Positions 1 through 5,817 of a DNA stretch of 10,696 nt are shown here, in pieces (positions within the stretch are counted from its first letter, which is position 1; each line of letters starts with the position of its first letter). Below the pieces are notes generated by a model. It was not told where the DNA came from. It searched no databases and was given only the letters and a program-made list of their open reading frames with translations. Position numbers and translations under genes: made by a program. The DNA lies in the NCBI GenBank assembly GCA_017652965.1, contig JAGBZZ010000096.1, positions 1 to 10,696 on the forward strand, read 5' to 3'. This DNA comes from Clostridia bacterium. Its GTDB lineage: Bacteria; Bacillota_A; Clostridia; Oscillospirales; CAG-272.

Positions 1-34
1 GGAAGGAAACAAGGGCAAGATTTTTGGTTTTCAT
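1..34 (-). CDS. Start of a further gene, cut by the window edge; possibly a membrane protein
   Basis: An ATG at 34-32 overlaps the stop codon of the preceding gene (31-33) in the same 4-base ATGA arrangement as other junctions here. It is preceded by a strong AGGAGGT ribosome binding site at 44-50 with 9-base spacing. The visible 11 codons read MKTKNLALVSF and stay open to the window edge. A short lysine-rich start followed by hydrophobic residues is how many clostridial multi-pass membrane proteins begin, for example S components of ECF vitamin transporters, but so little is visible that this is only a guess. The gene call itself rests on the binding site, the overlap and the continuing operon. 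Confidence 0.6.
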   Translation of the reverse strand, partial: MKTKNLALVSF

Positions 35-435
35 TTCACATAGACCTCCTTTTTCATCGTGGGATGGGAATGGCCGACAAGCTCACAGCATGCGGCAAGG
101 CGGAAGCCCTCGGCGATCGGGTCGACGTCAAGGGCGGTGTCAAAGGGATAGCGCTCTTCAAACGAGTAACGGATGATCTTTTCGATCCTGTCAAGGTGCG
201 GGCGCAGGGGCAGATTTTCGACAAACAGGACGTCCCCCTCCTCTCCCTCCGAAAAGGGATCGGCAAGAACCGTCACGGGGCAGGGGGCGCTTGCGAGATA
301 TTTTTCCGAGAACGGGTGGCAGATGAGCCGCCCGCCAAGGGTAGCAAGATCGGCAAGGATCTCGCGGTCACGGCTGACACGGCGGCCGAGAAACAGCATG
401 CCGCCACGGGTGTCGGTGCATACGACGACCGTCAT
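31..435 (-). CDS. Small conserved clostridial protein of unknown function
   Basis: This is a 134-residue soluble protein with no signal peptide or membrane segment. I recognise the pattern of a small family widespread in Clostridia: an N-terminal strand followed by TRGGMLFLGRR (9-19), an FVENLPL segment (71-77), an RYP motif (95-97) and a C-terminal GHSHPTMKKEVY stretch (121-132). From memory, relatives are sometimes labelled 'ribonuclease Z' by automatic annotation. This protein lacks the HxHxDH metallo-beta-lactamase signature and is far too short for RNase Z, so that name should not be used. The ATG at 435 overlaps the stop of the upstream kinase gene by 4 bases (432-435), and a GAGAGG site lies upstream. 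Its neighbours give no clear functional hint. Family membership is moderately sure; function is unknown. Confidence 0.85.
   Translation of the reverse strand: MTVVVCTDTRGGMLFLGRRVSRDREILADLATLGGRLICHPFSEKYLASAPCPVTVLADPFSEGEEGDVLFVENLPLRPHLDRIEKIIRYSFEERYPFDTALDVDPIAEGFRLAACCELVGHSHPTMKKEVYVK
44..50 (-). promoter_or_regulatory. Strong Shine-Dalgarno site for the left-edge gene
   Basis: The minus strand reads AAAAGGAGGT here, a near-perfect anti-16S complement, 9 bases before the ATG at 34. It lies inside the end of the upstream coding region and is the main support for a gene beginning at 34. Confidence 0.65.
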
Positions 436-962
436 GCTTTTTGTACCTCTCTTTCACATTCCTTCCTATAGGCGTTGATGGCGCGCTGGCTTTTCAGGAT
501 GCGCGTTTCCCCCGGGCACCGCCCGAGGATTTCAAAATACCTTCGCCGCCGCTCCTTGGTGCGCCCGTCCCGCACGACCCAAAGGAAAAACTCGCGGTCA
601 AGCTTCTCGGGGCATCCTGCGGCGGTCGAGGCGCGTACCCTGCCGCGATGGGTGCGGTAGCGCCGCCATACGCGGAAAAGGCACACAAGACGCGGAAAAT
701 CAAGAAATAGGATGCGGTCGGCACAGTCAAAGCGGCGCTCGGGCAGAAGAGAGGAATAGGTGCCGTCTATGATCCACCCCTCCTCGTGCGTATCGAGAAA
801 GTCAAGGACCATCCTCTCACGCTCCTCCTTCGGGCGTTCCTGCCATCCGGGCAGAAACTGGACGGTATCCAGGTGCAGGACGTCAAGACCGTAGAGCCTG
901 CCAAGATAGGTGGCAAGCGTGGATTTTCCACTGCCGGAGTAGCCGATAATGGCAATCTTCAT
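432..962 (-). CDS. FlaR-like P-loop nucleotide kinase ('DNA topology modulation protein' family)
   Basis: The protein has 176 residues and belongs to the adenylate-kinase-like P-loop fold. The Walker A motif GYSGSGKST is at residues 7-15. It is followed by an HLD segment (30-32) and by WIIDGTY (63-69), which is the family's substrate or lid region. A basic stretch (WRRYRTHRGRVR, 99-110) and CPEKLDREF (117-125) also match the clostridial FlaR-like family. Members are often called DNA topology modulation proteins, but the fold implies an ATP-dependent kinase for a nucleotide or small molecule; the substrate is unknown. I chose ATG 962 because AAAGGAG lies at 968-974 with 5-base spacing and Walker A then sits at the usual place. 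The open frame runs further upstream only as a shadow of the next gene. The 14-base gap before it and the 4-base overlap after it suggest cotranscription. Confidence 0.9.
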   Translation of the reverse strand: MKIAIIGYSGSGKSTLATYLGRLYGLDVLHLDTVQFLPGWQERPKEERERMVLDFLDTHEEGWIIDGTYSSLLPERRFDCADRILFLDFPRLVCLFRVWRRYRTHRGRVRASTAAGCPEKLDREFFLWVVRDGRTKERRRRYFEILGRCPGETRILKSQRAINAYRKECEREVQKA

Positions 963-976
963 AGCAGCTCCTTTCG

Positions 977-1753
977 TTAGCCGAAGCATTCGGCCGCGGC
1001 GATCGCCAGAAGAAGCTCGTCCTCTGCGCGATCCCGCCCGTATGCCTCCAAAAAAACGTTGCGGCACGCATCGGTGCCAAGGTTGTAGCAAAGCGACCAT
1101 GCCCCCCAGAAAAGGTCGATGTGACGGTCGCCGATCCCTGCCGCGCCAAGGTCGATATAGGCGGAGGGGCGCCAGCCGTCAAGCAGGACGTTCGGCAGAC
1201 AGAAGTCACCGTGCAGGAGCACGCGAGAGGAAAGGTGCGGCGCGGCCTCGCGGACGCACGCCAGTGCCTCCTCCTTTGTAAGCATGATCCCGGGCGGCAG
1301 ATAGGAGGGGTCAAAGAAGCCGGCGGCGGCACGCGTCTCTACCGTTTGCAGATAGTCGGCCGTGCGGCAGGGGATAGGGCAGCCGGCCTGTGGTGTCTCG
1401 TGGAGGGCGCGCAAGGCTTCCCCCAAGGTGGCGGCCAGGCGCCGTCCGTCTGCAAGATAGCGGGGGTGCGTGGCATCCTCACCGATCCCCTTTCTCGTCA
1501 GTAGCCAGTCCTCCTCCTCGGAAAGATAGGCAAGGACCTCCACGGATAATCCGTTTTTGTAAAAGAAGCTTGTCATTTCTGCTTCCTTTTGTAAGGCAGT
1601 GCGCGCGCCGCGCTTCAGGTAAAGCCCTACCTCCTCCAGATAGTAGACCCTTGCTTCTGGCGAGGAGGATGCATCATAGATCCTGCCGTGCAGGTAGGGA
1701 TGAAGGGCGGCAGGGAAATCCTCGGCGGCAGGGATTATCGGGGTGTGCTTCAT
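977..1753 (-). CDS. APH(3')-like aminoglycoside/small-molecule phosphotransferase
   Basis: This 258-residue cytoplasmic enzyme has the protein-kinase-like aminoglycoside phosphotransferase fold and is close in length to APH(3')-IIIa (264). Visible features are LYLK with a probable ATP-binding lysine at K47, acidic residues at 57-59, the catalytic loop HGDFCLPN (181-188, with D183 as base and N188 as metal ligand), and IDLGAAGIGDRHID (200-213) with the second metal-binding aspartate D201. The C terminus (roughly 235-258) also resembles the APH(3') end. It would phosphorylate a hydroxyl group using ATP, but whether the substrate is an antibiotic such as kanamycin or a cell metabolite cannot be told from sequence. 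The ATG at 1753 overlaps the methyltransferase stop by 4 bases, and AGGAGA lies just upstream. There are no mobile elements nearby and base use matches the neighbours, so it looks resident rather than recently acquired. Confidence 0.88.
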   Translation of the reverse strand: MKHTPIIPAAEDFPAALHPYLHGRIYDASSSPEARVYYLEEVGLYLKRGARTALQKEAEMTSFFYKNGLSVEVLAYLSEEEDWLLTRKGIGEDATHPRYLADGRRLAATLGEALRALHETPQAGCPIPCRTADYLQTVETRAAAGFFDPSYLPPGIMLTKEEALACVREAAPHLSSRVLLHGDFCLPNVLLDGWRPSAYIDLGAAGIGDRHIDLFWGAWSLCYNLGTDACRNVFLEAYGRDRAEDELLLAIAAAECFG

Positions 1754-2406
1754 CTCTCCTTAGCCAAAAGGAGGACTGTGTTGCCCTCGGCGTACACCTC
1801 GGTGACCTCGGCAAAGCCCGCACTGTAAAGCAGGGCGATCTCCTCCTCTACAGTCAGCGGGATATCGATATGCACGGGCTCCCCCTCGGGGATGCCATGC
1901 TCACGCCGCGCCTCTTCGGCTTCGGCAAGCAGGCGGTCGGCCTCGGCCTTGTCTCTCAGCATGTAGTCGGCATCCAGAAAGACACCGTTCGGCAGAAGAG
2001 AGGAGTAGATCCTCGGGAAAAGCTCGGCCTTTTCTTCCTTCGTCAGATGGTGCAGGGTCTCCACGGCTACCGCCGCCCCGAAGTAGGGATTGCCAAGCTT
2101 TACGCGGCGGTAATCCCCCGCGATCAGGCACATCTCTTTATCCGGGAATTTCTCACGCAGGCAGGAAAGCATCGGGCCGGAAAGATCGATCCCGCTGACG
2201 TTCAGCGCGGGAAATCTTTCAAAGATGCCCTCAAGCTCAAGGCCTGTGCCACAGCCGAGGTCAAGCAGATGCGTGATCCCCTCGGGCAGGAGTGCGGCAA
2301 GCCGCTCATAGACGGCACGACAGCCCTCGACCTCGTTCAGCATATGGGCATCGTAGCCGGGAAGGCGCTTGTTGAAAAATTCGGACATGGGTTCGGGCTT
2401 TTGCAT
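1750..2406 (-). CDS. Class I SAM-dependent methyltransferase
   Basis: This 218-residue cytoplasmic protein has a Rossmann methyltransferase core. Motif I DLGCGTG is at 49-55, the SAM-ribose-binding acidic residue is D74 in VSGIDLS, a GD pair sits at 97-98, and motif IV/V-like AVETLHHLTKEEK is at 114-126. The rest is a C-terminal cap ending in a beta hairpin. It is probably a small-molecule methyltransferase of the ubiE/Methyltransf_25 type; the substrate is unknown. Two starts are possible. An ATG at 2421 would overlap the upstream stop by 4 bases. I prefer the ATG at 2406 because AAAGGAGA (2411-2418) sits 4-5 bases before it, and that sequence would otherwise be codons 2-4 of the longer form. 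Downstream it overlaps the phosphotransferase gene by 4 bases (1750-1753). Confidence 0.88.
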   Translation of the reverse strand: MQKPEPMSEFFNKRLPGYDAHMLNEVEGCRAVYERLAALLPEGITHLLDLGCGTGLELEGIFERFPALNVSGIDLSGPMLSCLREKFPDKEMCLIAGDYRRVKLGNPYFGAAVAVETLHHLTKEEKAELFPRIYSSLLPNGVFLDADYMLRDKAEADRLLAEAEEARREHGIPEGEPVHIDIPLTVEEEIALLYSAGFAEVTEVYAEGNTVLLLAKER

Positions 2407-2410
2407 AATG

Positions 2411-2418
2411 TCTCCTTT
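2411..2418 (-). promoter_or_regulatory. Shine-Dalgarno site that decides the methyltransferase start
   Basis: The minus strand reads AAAGGAGA immediately before CATT and the ATG at 2406. The site overlaps the first in-frame ATG (2421) and the stop codon of the upstream phospholipase-like gene. This favours the shorter protein and translation coupled to termination of the upstream gene. Confidence 0.6.
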
Positions 2419-3524
2419 CATACCAGAAAGCCTTCAAAGAAGGCAAGCAAACGGCGGTAGGTGATATCGCGGGGGCTTTCCACCCGTCGGGCGGCCTCAA
2501 GCTCACGCCTGAGGCTTTCCTTGATCGCAGTGGGAAGGGGGGCATCGGTATTGGGAAGTGCAAGATTCAATTCATCCAACTGGCGGAAGGCCTTTTTGGT
2601 GATGTTGGTCGAGCCGAGCGAAATGACCTTCTCGGTCATAAGCAGCTTGGTGTGCAGCATCTTTGGGGAGAGCAAGACCGTGATCCTGCCGCCGCTTTTG
2701 GCAAAGAGACGGGCGGCGGCCAGGCGGTTGGTGTCGTTTTGGAAATTCGCCTCGGCAGGGATCATCACCGTGACCCGAACGCCACGGCGGTGGGCATCGA
2801 GGATAGCACGCTCAAAGCGCGCAAGCGGCGAAAAGTAGGCCATCACGATCAAAAGCTCGCTCTTTGCCTCTTTGATCAGCGATAGGTAGTGCTCCTCCAT
2901 GCCGAAGTGACCTGTCACTTTGCAGTTGTGCGGAAAGGAGAGCGCATCGGTTGTCGGCTTGCCCTCCCTTGCCGCCAGGAAGGCATCGACGTACCTGCGC
3001 CCCGAAAGCCTTACCATATAGTCACCGTATTGGCGTCCGCGCAGGTCGCACCCCGCCTCCTTATCCTCAATATTCACCCCACCGAGGAAAAGGGTCTCGC
3101 CGTCAATGAGGTAATACTTCGAGTGGTCGGCAATAAAGGGGCAGGAAAGCTCGATGCTCGGGTGGTTGACAAGGCGACGGTAAAGCTCACTTTCCCGGTC
3201 GGCGCGCCACCCTCCCGCCTCCTTGGCGTAAAGGCGGCAAAGGGCGCGGCTTTTGATACGCTCGATGGGCGTTTGGCGCTTATGAAAGAAGGAAAGACGG
3301 GATTCCTCGGCCTTTTCCAGCACCACCCCGTAGCGATCCTTGACAATGCGCACCGAAACGCCGCGGTCGGCGGCGGAAAGGACGGCCTCGGCCATACGGT
3401 TGCCGATGGCATCGTCCCGCCAGATGAACATATGGATCTCGATCGACCGCTTGGCCCCCTCAATGGCCGCAAGGATCGCGGGGAAGGCCTCCTTGCCCCC
3501 GTCGAGAAGTGTGAGGTCATTCAT
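2418..3524 (-). CDS. Phospholipase D / cardiolipin synthase-like protein with two HKD motifs
   Basis: This 368-residue protein has the duplicated PLD fold. The first half carries HSKYYLID (134-141; H134, K136, D141) followed by GGVNIED. The second carries HTKLLMTE (291-298; H291, K293), where glutamate E298 replaces the usual aspartate, followed by LGSTNIT. The family forms a phospho-histidine intermediate and performs phosphodiesterase or transphosphatidylation reactions; cardiolipin synthases are the commonest bacterial members. Unlike typical Cls proteins (about 480 residues with two N-terminal helices), this one starts directly at the catalytic half and has no membrane segment. I chose ATG 3524 because GGAGG (3534-3538) lies 9 bases upstream; the in-frame ATG at 3548 lacks such support. 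It overlaps the upstream membrane-protein gene by 8 bases, which suggests a functional pair. A nuclease activity is an alternative. Confidence 0.85.
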   Translation of the reverse strand: MNDLTLLDGGKEAFPAILAAIEGAKRSIEIHMFIWRDDAIGNRMAEAVLSAADRGVSVRIVKDRYGVVLEKAEESRLSFFHKRQTPIERIKSRALCRLYAKEAGGWRADRESELYRRLVNHPSIELSCPFIADHSKYYLIDGETLFLGGVNIEDKEAGCDLRGRQYGDYMVRLSGRRYVDAFLAAREGKPTTDALSFPHNCKVTGHFGMEEHYLSLIKEAKSELLIVMAYFSPLARFERAILDAHRRGVRVTVMIPAEANFQNDTNRLAAARLFAKSGGRITVLLSPKMLHTKLLMTEKVISLGSTNITKKAFRQLDELNLALPNTDAPLPTAIKESLRRELEAARRVESPRDITYRRLLAFFEGFLV

Positions 3525-4281
3525 CCTTTTTTTCCTCCATGCCGGCAAGGATGCGGTGGTAGAGCCTTACCGTGCGGACAAGCGTGAGGCAGAGAAAGCC
3601 CAAAAGGGCAAGCATCACGGCCAGCATTGCCCCCGCCCCTGCAAGAACACCGAGGGTAATCGGCCCACGGAAAAAGAAGGAGACGGCAAGGACGGCAAGC
3701 GCCGCCGAAAGCGAAAGGGCAAGCAGATAGGCAGGGGCGTGGTAGAGGTAAAACTCGGCGCGCATGGTCGAGGGGGCAGGGGTCACGGTCGGGTCGGCGG
3801 CAGTTACCTCCTCCCCCTCAAGGAAGAGGACGGGCGGCAGGTAGCACTCCTCCTTTTGCTGATAGGTGCTTGCGGTATAGCACAGTGTGTAGCTTACCCC
3901 GCCTGTCGCAGGGAGGGTGAACGCACGGCGGATGCGGTAGGGGTCATAGGCTTCAAAAAAGCTATAGGGGCGGATCCCCTGCCCGTTGTCGGCAAAGAAA
4001 TTGACGGTCATCAGAAGAAGGGCTAAGGGGAGAAACAGAATAAAAAGCAGGATAGAAAGGATGCGCCGCCACCCGCGTTGCGGAAGAGTGGGTACGTCGG
4101 TGCTGACAGAAAGCACCCGCTCTCCCTCCCCGGGGGTAAAGACCGCCTCGGGGCAATCGGGCGAGAGGGTCGCCACCTCGCCTCCAAGGGTAAGGCGCAT
4201 CGGCGGTAGGGTGCTACCTTTACGCATCGGGCGGGCAGTAATGCGGATCTTACCCTCCGACAGTGGCTCAAGTGTCTTCAT
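3517..4281 (-). CDS. Unrecognised membrane protein, three predicted helices
   Basis: I do not recognise a family for this 254-residue protein. The first roughly 70 residues are polar and rich in short strand-like segments. One strongly hydrophobic helix follows at about 74-96, then an about 85-residue soluble part (97-182) containing tyrosines and three cysteines, then two closely spaced helices at about 183-204 and 207-235, and a charged tail RLYHRILAGMEEKKDE. With three helices the N and C termini lie on opposite sides. Basic residues flanking the helices (RGWRR 69-73; RTVRLYHR 236-243) favour cytoplasm on both ends, so the exact topology is uncertain. I chose ATG 4281 because AAGGAG lies a few bases upstream; the longer open frame is a shadow of the HAD gene. 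It overlaps the HAD gene by 14 bases and the PLD-like gene by 8, suggesting that the three are made together. Confidence 0.75.
   Translation of the reverse strand: MKTLEPLSEGKIRITARPMRKGSTLPPMRLTLGGEVATLSPDCPEAVFTPGEGERVLSVSTDVPTLPQRGWRRILSILLFILFLPLALLLMTVNFFADNGQGIRPYSFFEAYDPYRIRRAFTLPATGGVSYTLCYTASTYQQKEECYLPPVLFLEGEEVTAADPTVTPAPSTMRAEFYLYHAPAYLLALSLSAALAVLAVSFFFRGPITLGVLAGAGAMLAVMLALLGFLCLTLVRTVRLYHRILAGMEEKKDE
3534..3538 (-). promoter_or_regulatory. GGAGG Shine-Dalgarno site with an A7 spacer for the PLD-like gene
   Basis: On the minus strand GGAGG is followed by seven A, then GG and the ATG at 3524. The site lies inside the last codons of the membrane-protein gene, so the PLD-like gene is probably translated by reinitiation or coupling. 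The A7 run is in register as A-AAA-AAG for the upstream frame. Confidence 0.55.
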
Positions 4282-4972
4282 GGCAGGCTCCTTCCAAAAA
4301 GGCAAGGGCATCCTCAATGCAGGCAAAGTTGTGATCCACCCTATCGGGGTCGGGCACACCGATGCCAAGCGAGAGCCCTGCGTATTCAAACATCGGGTAA
4401 TCGTTTTCCTCATTGCCGATAGCCACCGTCTCGGCGGCACCGATCCCCAGTGCCTCGCCAAGGGCGCGCACGCCCTCGGCCTTGGAGGCGCCGCGGGGGA
4501 GGATATCAAAGCGGAAGGCAAAGCGGTAGACGTCCAAGATTTCGCGGTAGCCACCCCTGTTTAGGATCTCCTCGACAACCTCCATTCCCCCCTCGGCAAG
4601 CGGGCAGGGGGTAACGGCCACGGTGTTCGGCTGGTAGTACACGGCATCTCCGAGGGCCTCGTCGATCTCGGCACGCACACGGCGAAGCGCCGCCTTCACC
4701 TCCGGTGTCAGCGGGAAGGTCGTGCGGCGCTTGGGGGGCAGGTCAATGCCGAAAAGCGTCTCAAGGCCGTTTTCCCCGATGAGGATCACGTCGCGGAAGT
4801 TTGCCATCCGGAAGAATCCCGCAAGGTAAAAGGCGGGCTTGCCCGAGGCCACCGCAATGCGGACGCCGCGCCTTTGCAGGGCAAGCAGGCCTTCGCGCAC
4901 GGTCGGGCTTATGCCGCCTGCCACGGGGGCCAGGGTGCCGTCCAGGTCAAATACACAAAGGCGGATGCTCAA
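4268..4972 (-). CDS. HAD-superfamily phosphatase (Cof/phosphoglycolate-phosphatase-like, class IIB)
   Basis: This 234-residue cytoplasmic enzyme shows all four HAD motifs. Motif I is FDLDGT (8-13; nucleophile D9, acid/base D11), motif II is VASGK (41-45; S43), motif III lysine is K164 in RGASKAEGV, and motif IV is GNEENDYPMF (186-195), giving the Mg-binding acidic residues. A C2-type cap lies between motifs II and III, typical of Cof-like sugar-phosphate, phosphoglycolate and sucrose-phosphate phosphatases. The substrate is not predictable. The start codon is TTG (4972-4970), which overlaps the stop of the upstream amidohydrolase gene in a TTGA junction; AAGGAG (4981-4986) lies 8 bases upstream, and no ATG fits upstream of motif I. 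The TTG start probably lowers its expression relative to the upstream gene. Confidence 0.9.
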   Translation of the reverse strand: MSIRLCVFDLDGTLAPVAGGISPTVREGLLALQRRGVRIAVASGKPAFYLAGFFRMANFRDVILIGENGLETLFGIDLPPKRRTTFPLTPEVKAALRRVRAEIDEALGDAVYYQPNTVAVTPCPLAEGGMEVVEEILNRGGYREILDVYRFAFRFDILPRGASKAEGVRALGEALGIGAAETVAIGNEENDYPMFEYAGLSLGIGVPDPDRVDHNFACIEDALAFLEGACHEDT

Positions 4973-5802
4973 AGGGAAAGCTCCTTTCCGAGGAAGCGGG
5001 CAAGGTTGTCTCGATAGATCGCCGCACGGGTCTCCTCGGAAATTCCAAGCTCGTCATAGATCGCGTTATCCTGCTCGATCATAGCTCTTGCACGCTTCGA
5101 ATCATAGGAGTTGGCGACGTGGTCGGTGCCAAAGAGAATGTTGTCCTTGGCGGGATATCCGACGTTATGGAGCTTTGTGAGCAGATCGCGGCGATAGATG
5201 GCCGGCGTGCCGGGGGTGATATCAAAGAACATCTCGGCCGTGCGACCGTAGAAATGCCTTGCCCAGTTGAACTTGCCGTACATCGCAATGCACTCGTCCA
5301 CCCACGGCCAGGAGCAATGTCCCATCGAGAAGCGGAGGTTTTCTACCTCAAGGAGGGGCTCGTAATTGACGGGACGGGTATACTTGCCCGAGGCACCGTT
5401 ATCCCAAAGAATGCCCGAGTGGAAGATGACCGGCAGGCCAAGCGCCGCGATCTCGCGCATCATGCGCATGGACTTCTTTTCCTCAATGTAAAAGTTGCAC
5501 GGCATCACCTTAACGGCGACAACGCCGGCCTCCTTGGCACGGAGGAGCTTTTTTGCGATCCCGCGCTCATAGGGGTGTGCCCAAATGACGGGGAAGAGCC
5601 TCTCCTCTGCGCCCTCGGTCAGCATGGCAAGCTGCTCAAGGCGGGCCTCAAACGAGATGCCGCGCTGGCGTGAGACCTCGGGCGGTCTTTCGGAAAATAC
5701 GCAGGCGCCAAAGATGCCTGCCTCGTCAAGGGCGGCCAGCATGGCATCGCGGTCATAGGGGCGGTCAATACAGGCATGTACGTGCAAATCGTAGATCTTC
5801 AT
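4969..5802 (-). CDS. Amidohydrolase-2 family TIM-barrel hydrolase/decarboxylase/lactonase
   Basis: This 277-residue cytoplasmic protein has the metal-dependent amidohydrolase signature. DLHVH (5-9) supplies the H7/H9 metal pair, with later histidines at H128 (IFHSG) and H162 (MGHCSWPW) and aspartate D227 in LFGTDH (224-228). This pattern fits the amidohydrolase-2 (COG2159-like) branch, which is usually mononuclear and contains ACMSD-type decarboxylases and sugar or pyrone lactonases. The stretch GHCSWPWVDE (161-170) is characteristic of many COG2159 members. The reaction is unknown. The position directly after a fucosidase gene makes a sugar-lactone or sugar-derived substrate possible, but that is inference from context. 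ATG 5802 is preceded by AAAGGA and a 15-base gap after the fucosidase stop. It overlaps the HAD gene by 4 bases downstream. Confidence 0.85.
   Translation of the reverse strand: MKIYDLHVHACIDRPYDRDAMLAALDEAGIFGACVFSERPPEVSRQRGISFEARLEQLAMLTEGAEERLFPVIWAHPYERGIAKKLLRAKEAGVVAVKVMPCNFYIEEKKSMRMMREIAALGLPVIFHSGILWDNGASGKYTRPVNYEPLLEVENLRFSMGHCSWPWVDECIAMYGKFNWARHFYGRTAEMFFDITPGTPAIYRRDLLTKLHNVGYPAKDNILFGTDHVANSYDSKRARAMIEQDNAIYDELGISEETRAAIYRDNLARFLGKELSL
4981..4986 (-). promoter_or_regulatory. Shine-Dalgarno site supporting the TTG start of the HAD gene
   Basis: AAGGAG on the minus strand lies 8 bases before TTG 4972, within the last codons of the amidohydrolase gene. It is what makes the TTG credible as the initiator. 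Confidence 0.55.
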
Positions 5803-5817
5803 AGTCGTATTCCTTTC

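Noticed and set aside
432..2406. Acquired antibiotic-resistance island (phosphotransferase plus methyltransferase)
   Set aside because: There is no transposase, integrase, repeat or change in base use, and the methyltransferase does not look like an rRNA methylase.
1390..2460. Plus-strand open frame of 356 codons
   Set aside because: It lies antisense to the methyltransferase and phosphotransferase genes, is low in recognisable motifs and has biased composition; it is a typical GC-rich shadow frame.
4282..4554. Extended start for the membrane protein, adding 91 residues
   Set aside because: The extension is antisense-like low-complexity code out of frame within the HAD gene; ATG 4281 has a good binding site.
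2418..4972. Anti-phage defence system built from HAD, membrane protein and PLD nuclease
   Set aside because: I see no sensor, helicase or nucleotide-signalling domain and no defence-island context. The two-HKD architecture with cardiolipin-synthase-like spacing fits lipid metabolism better.
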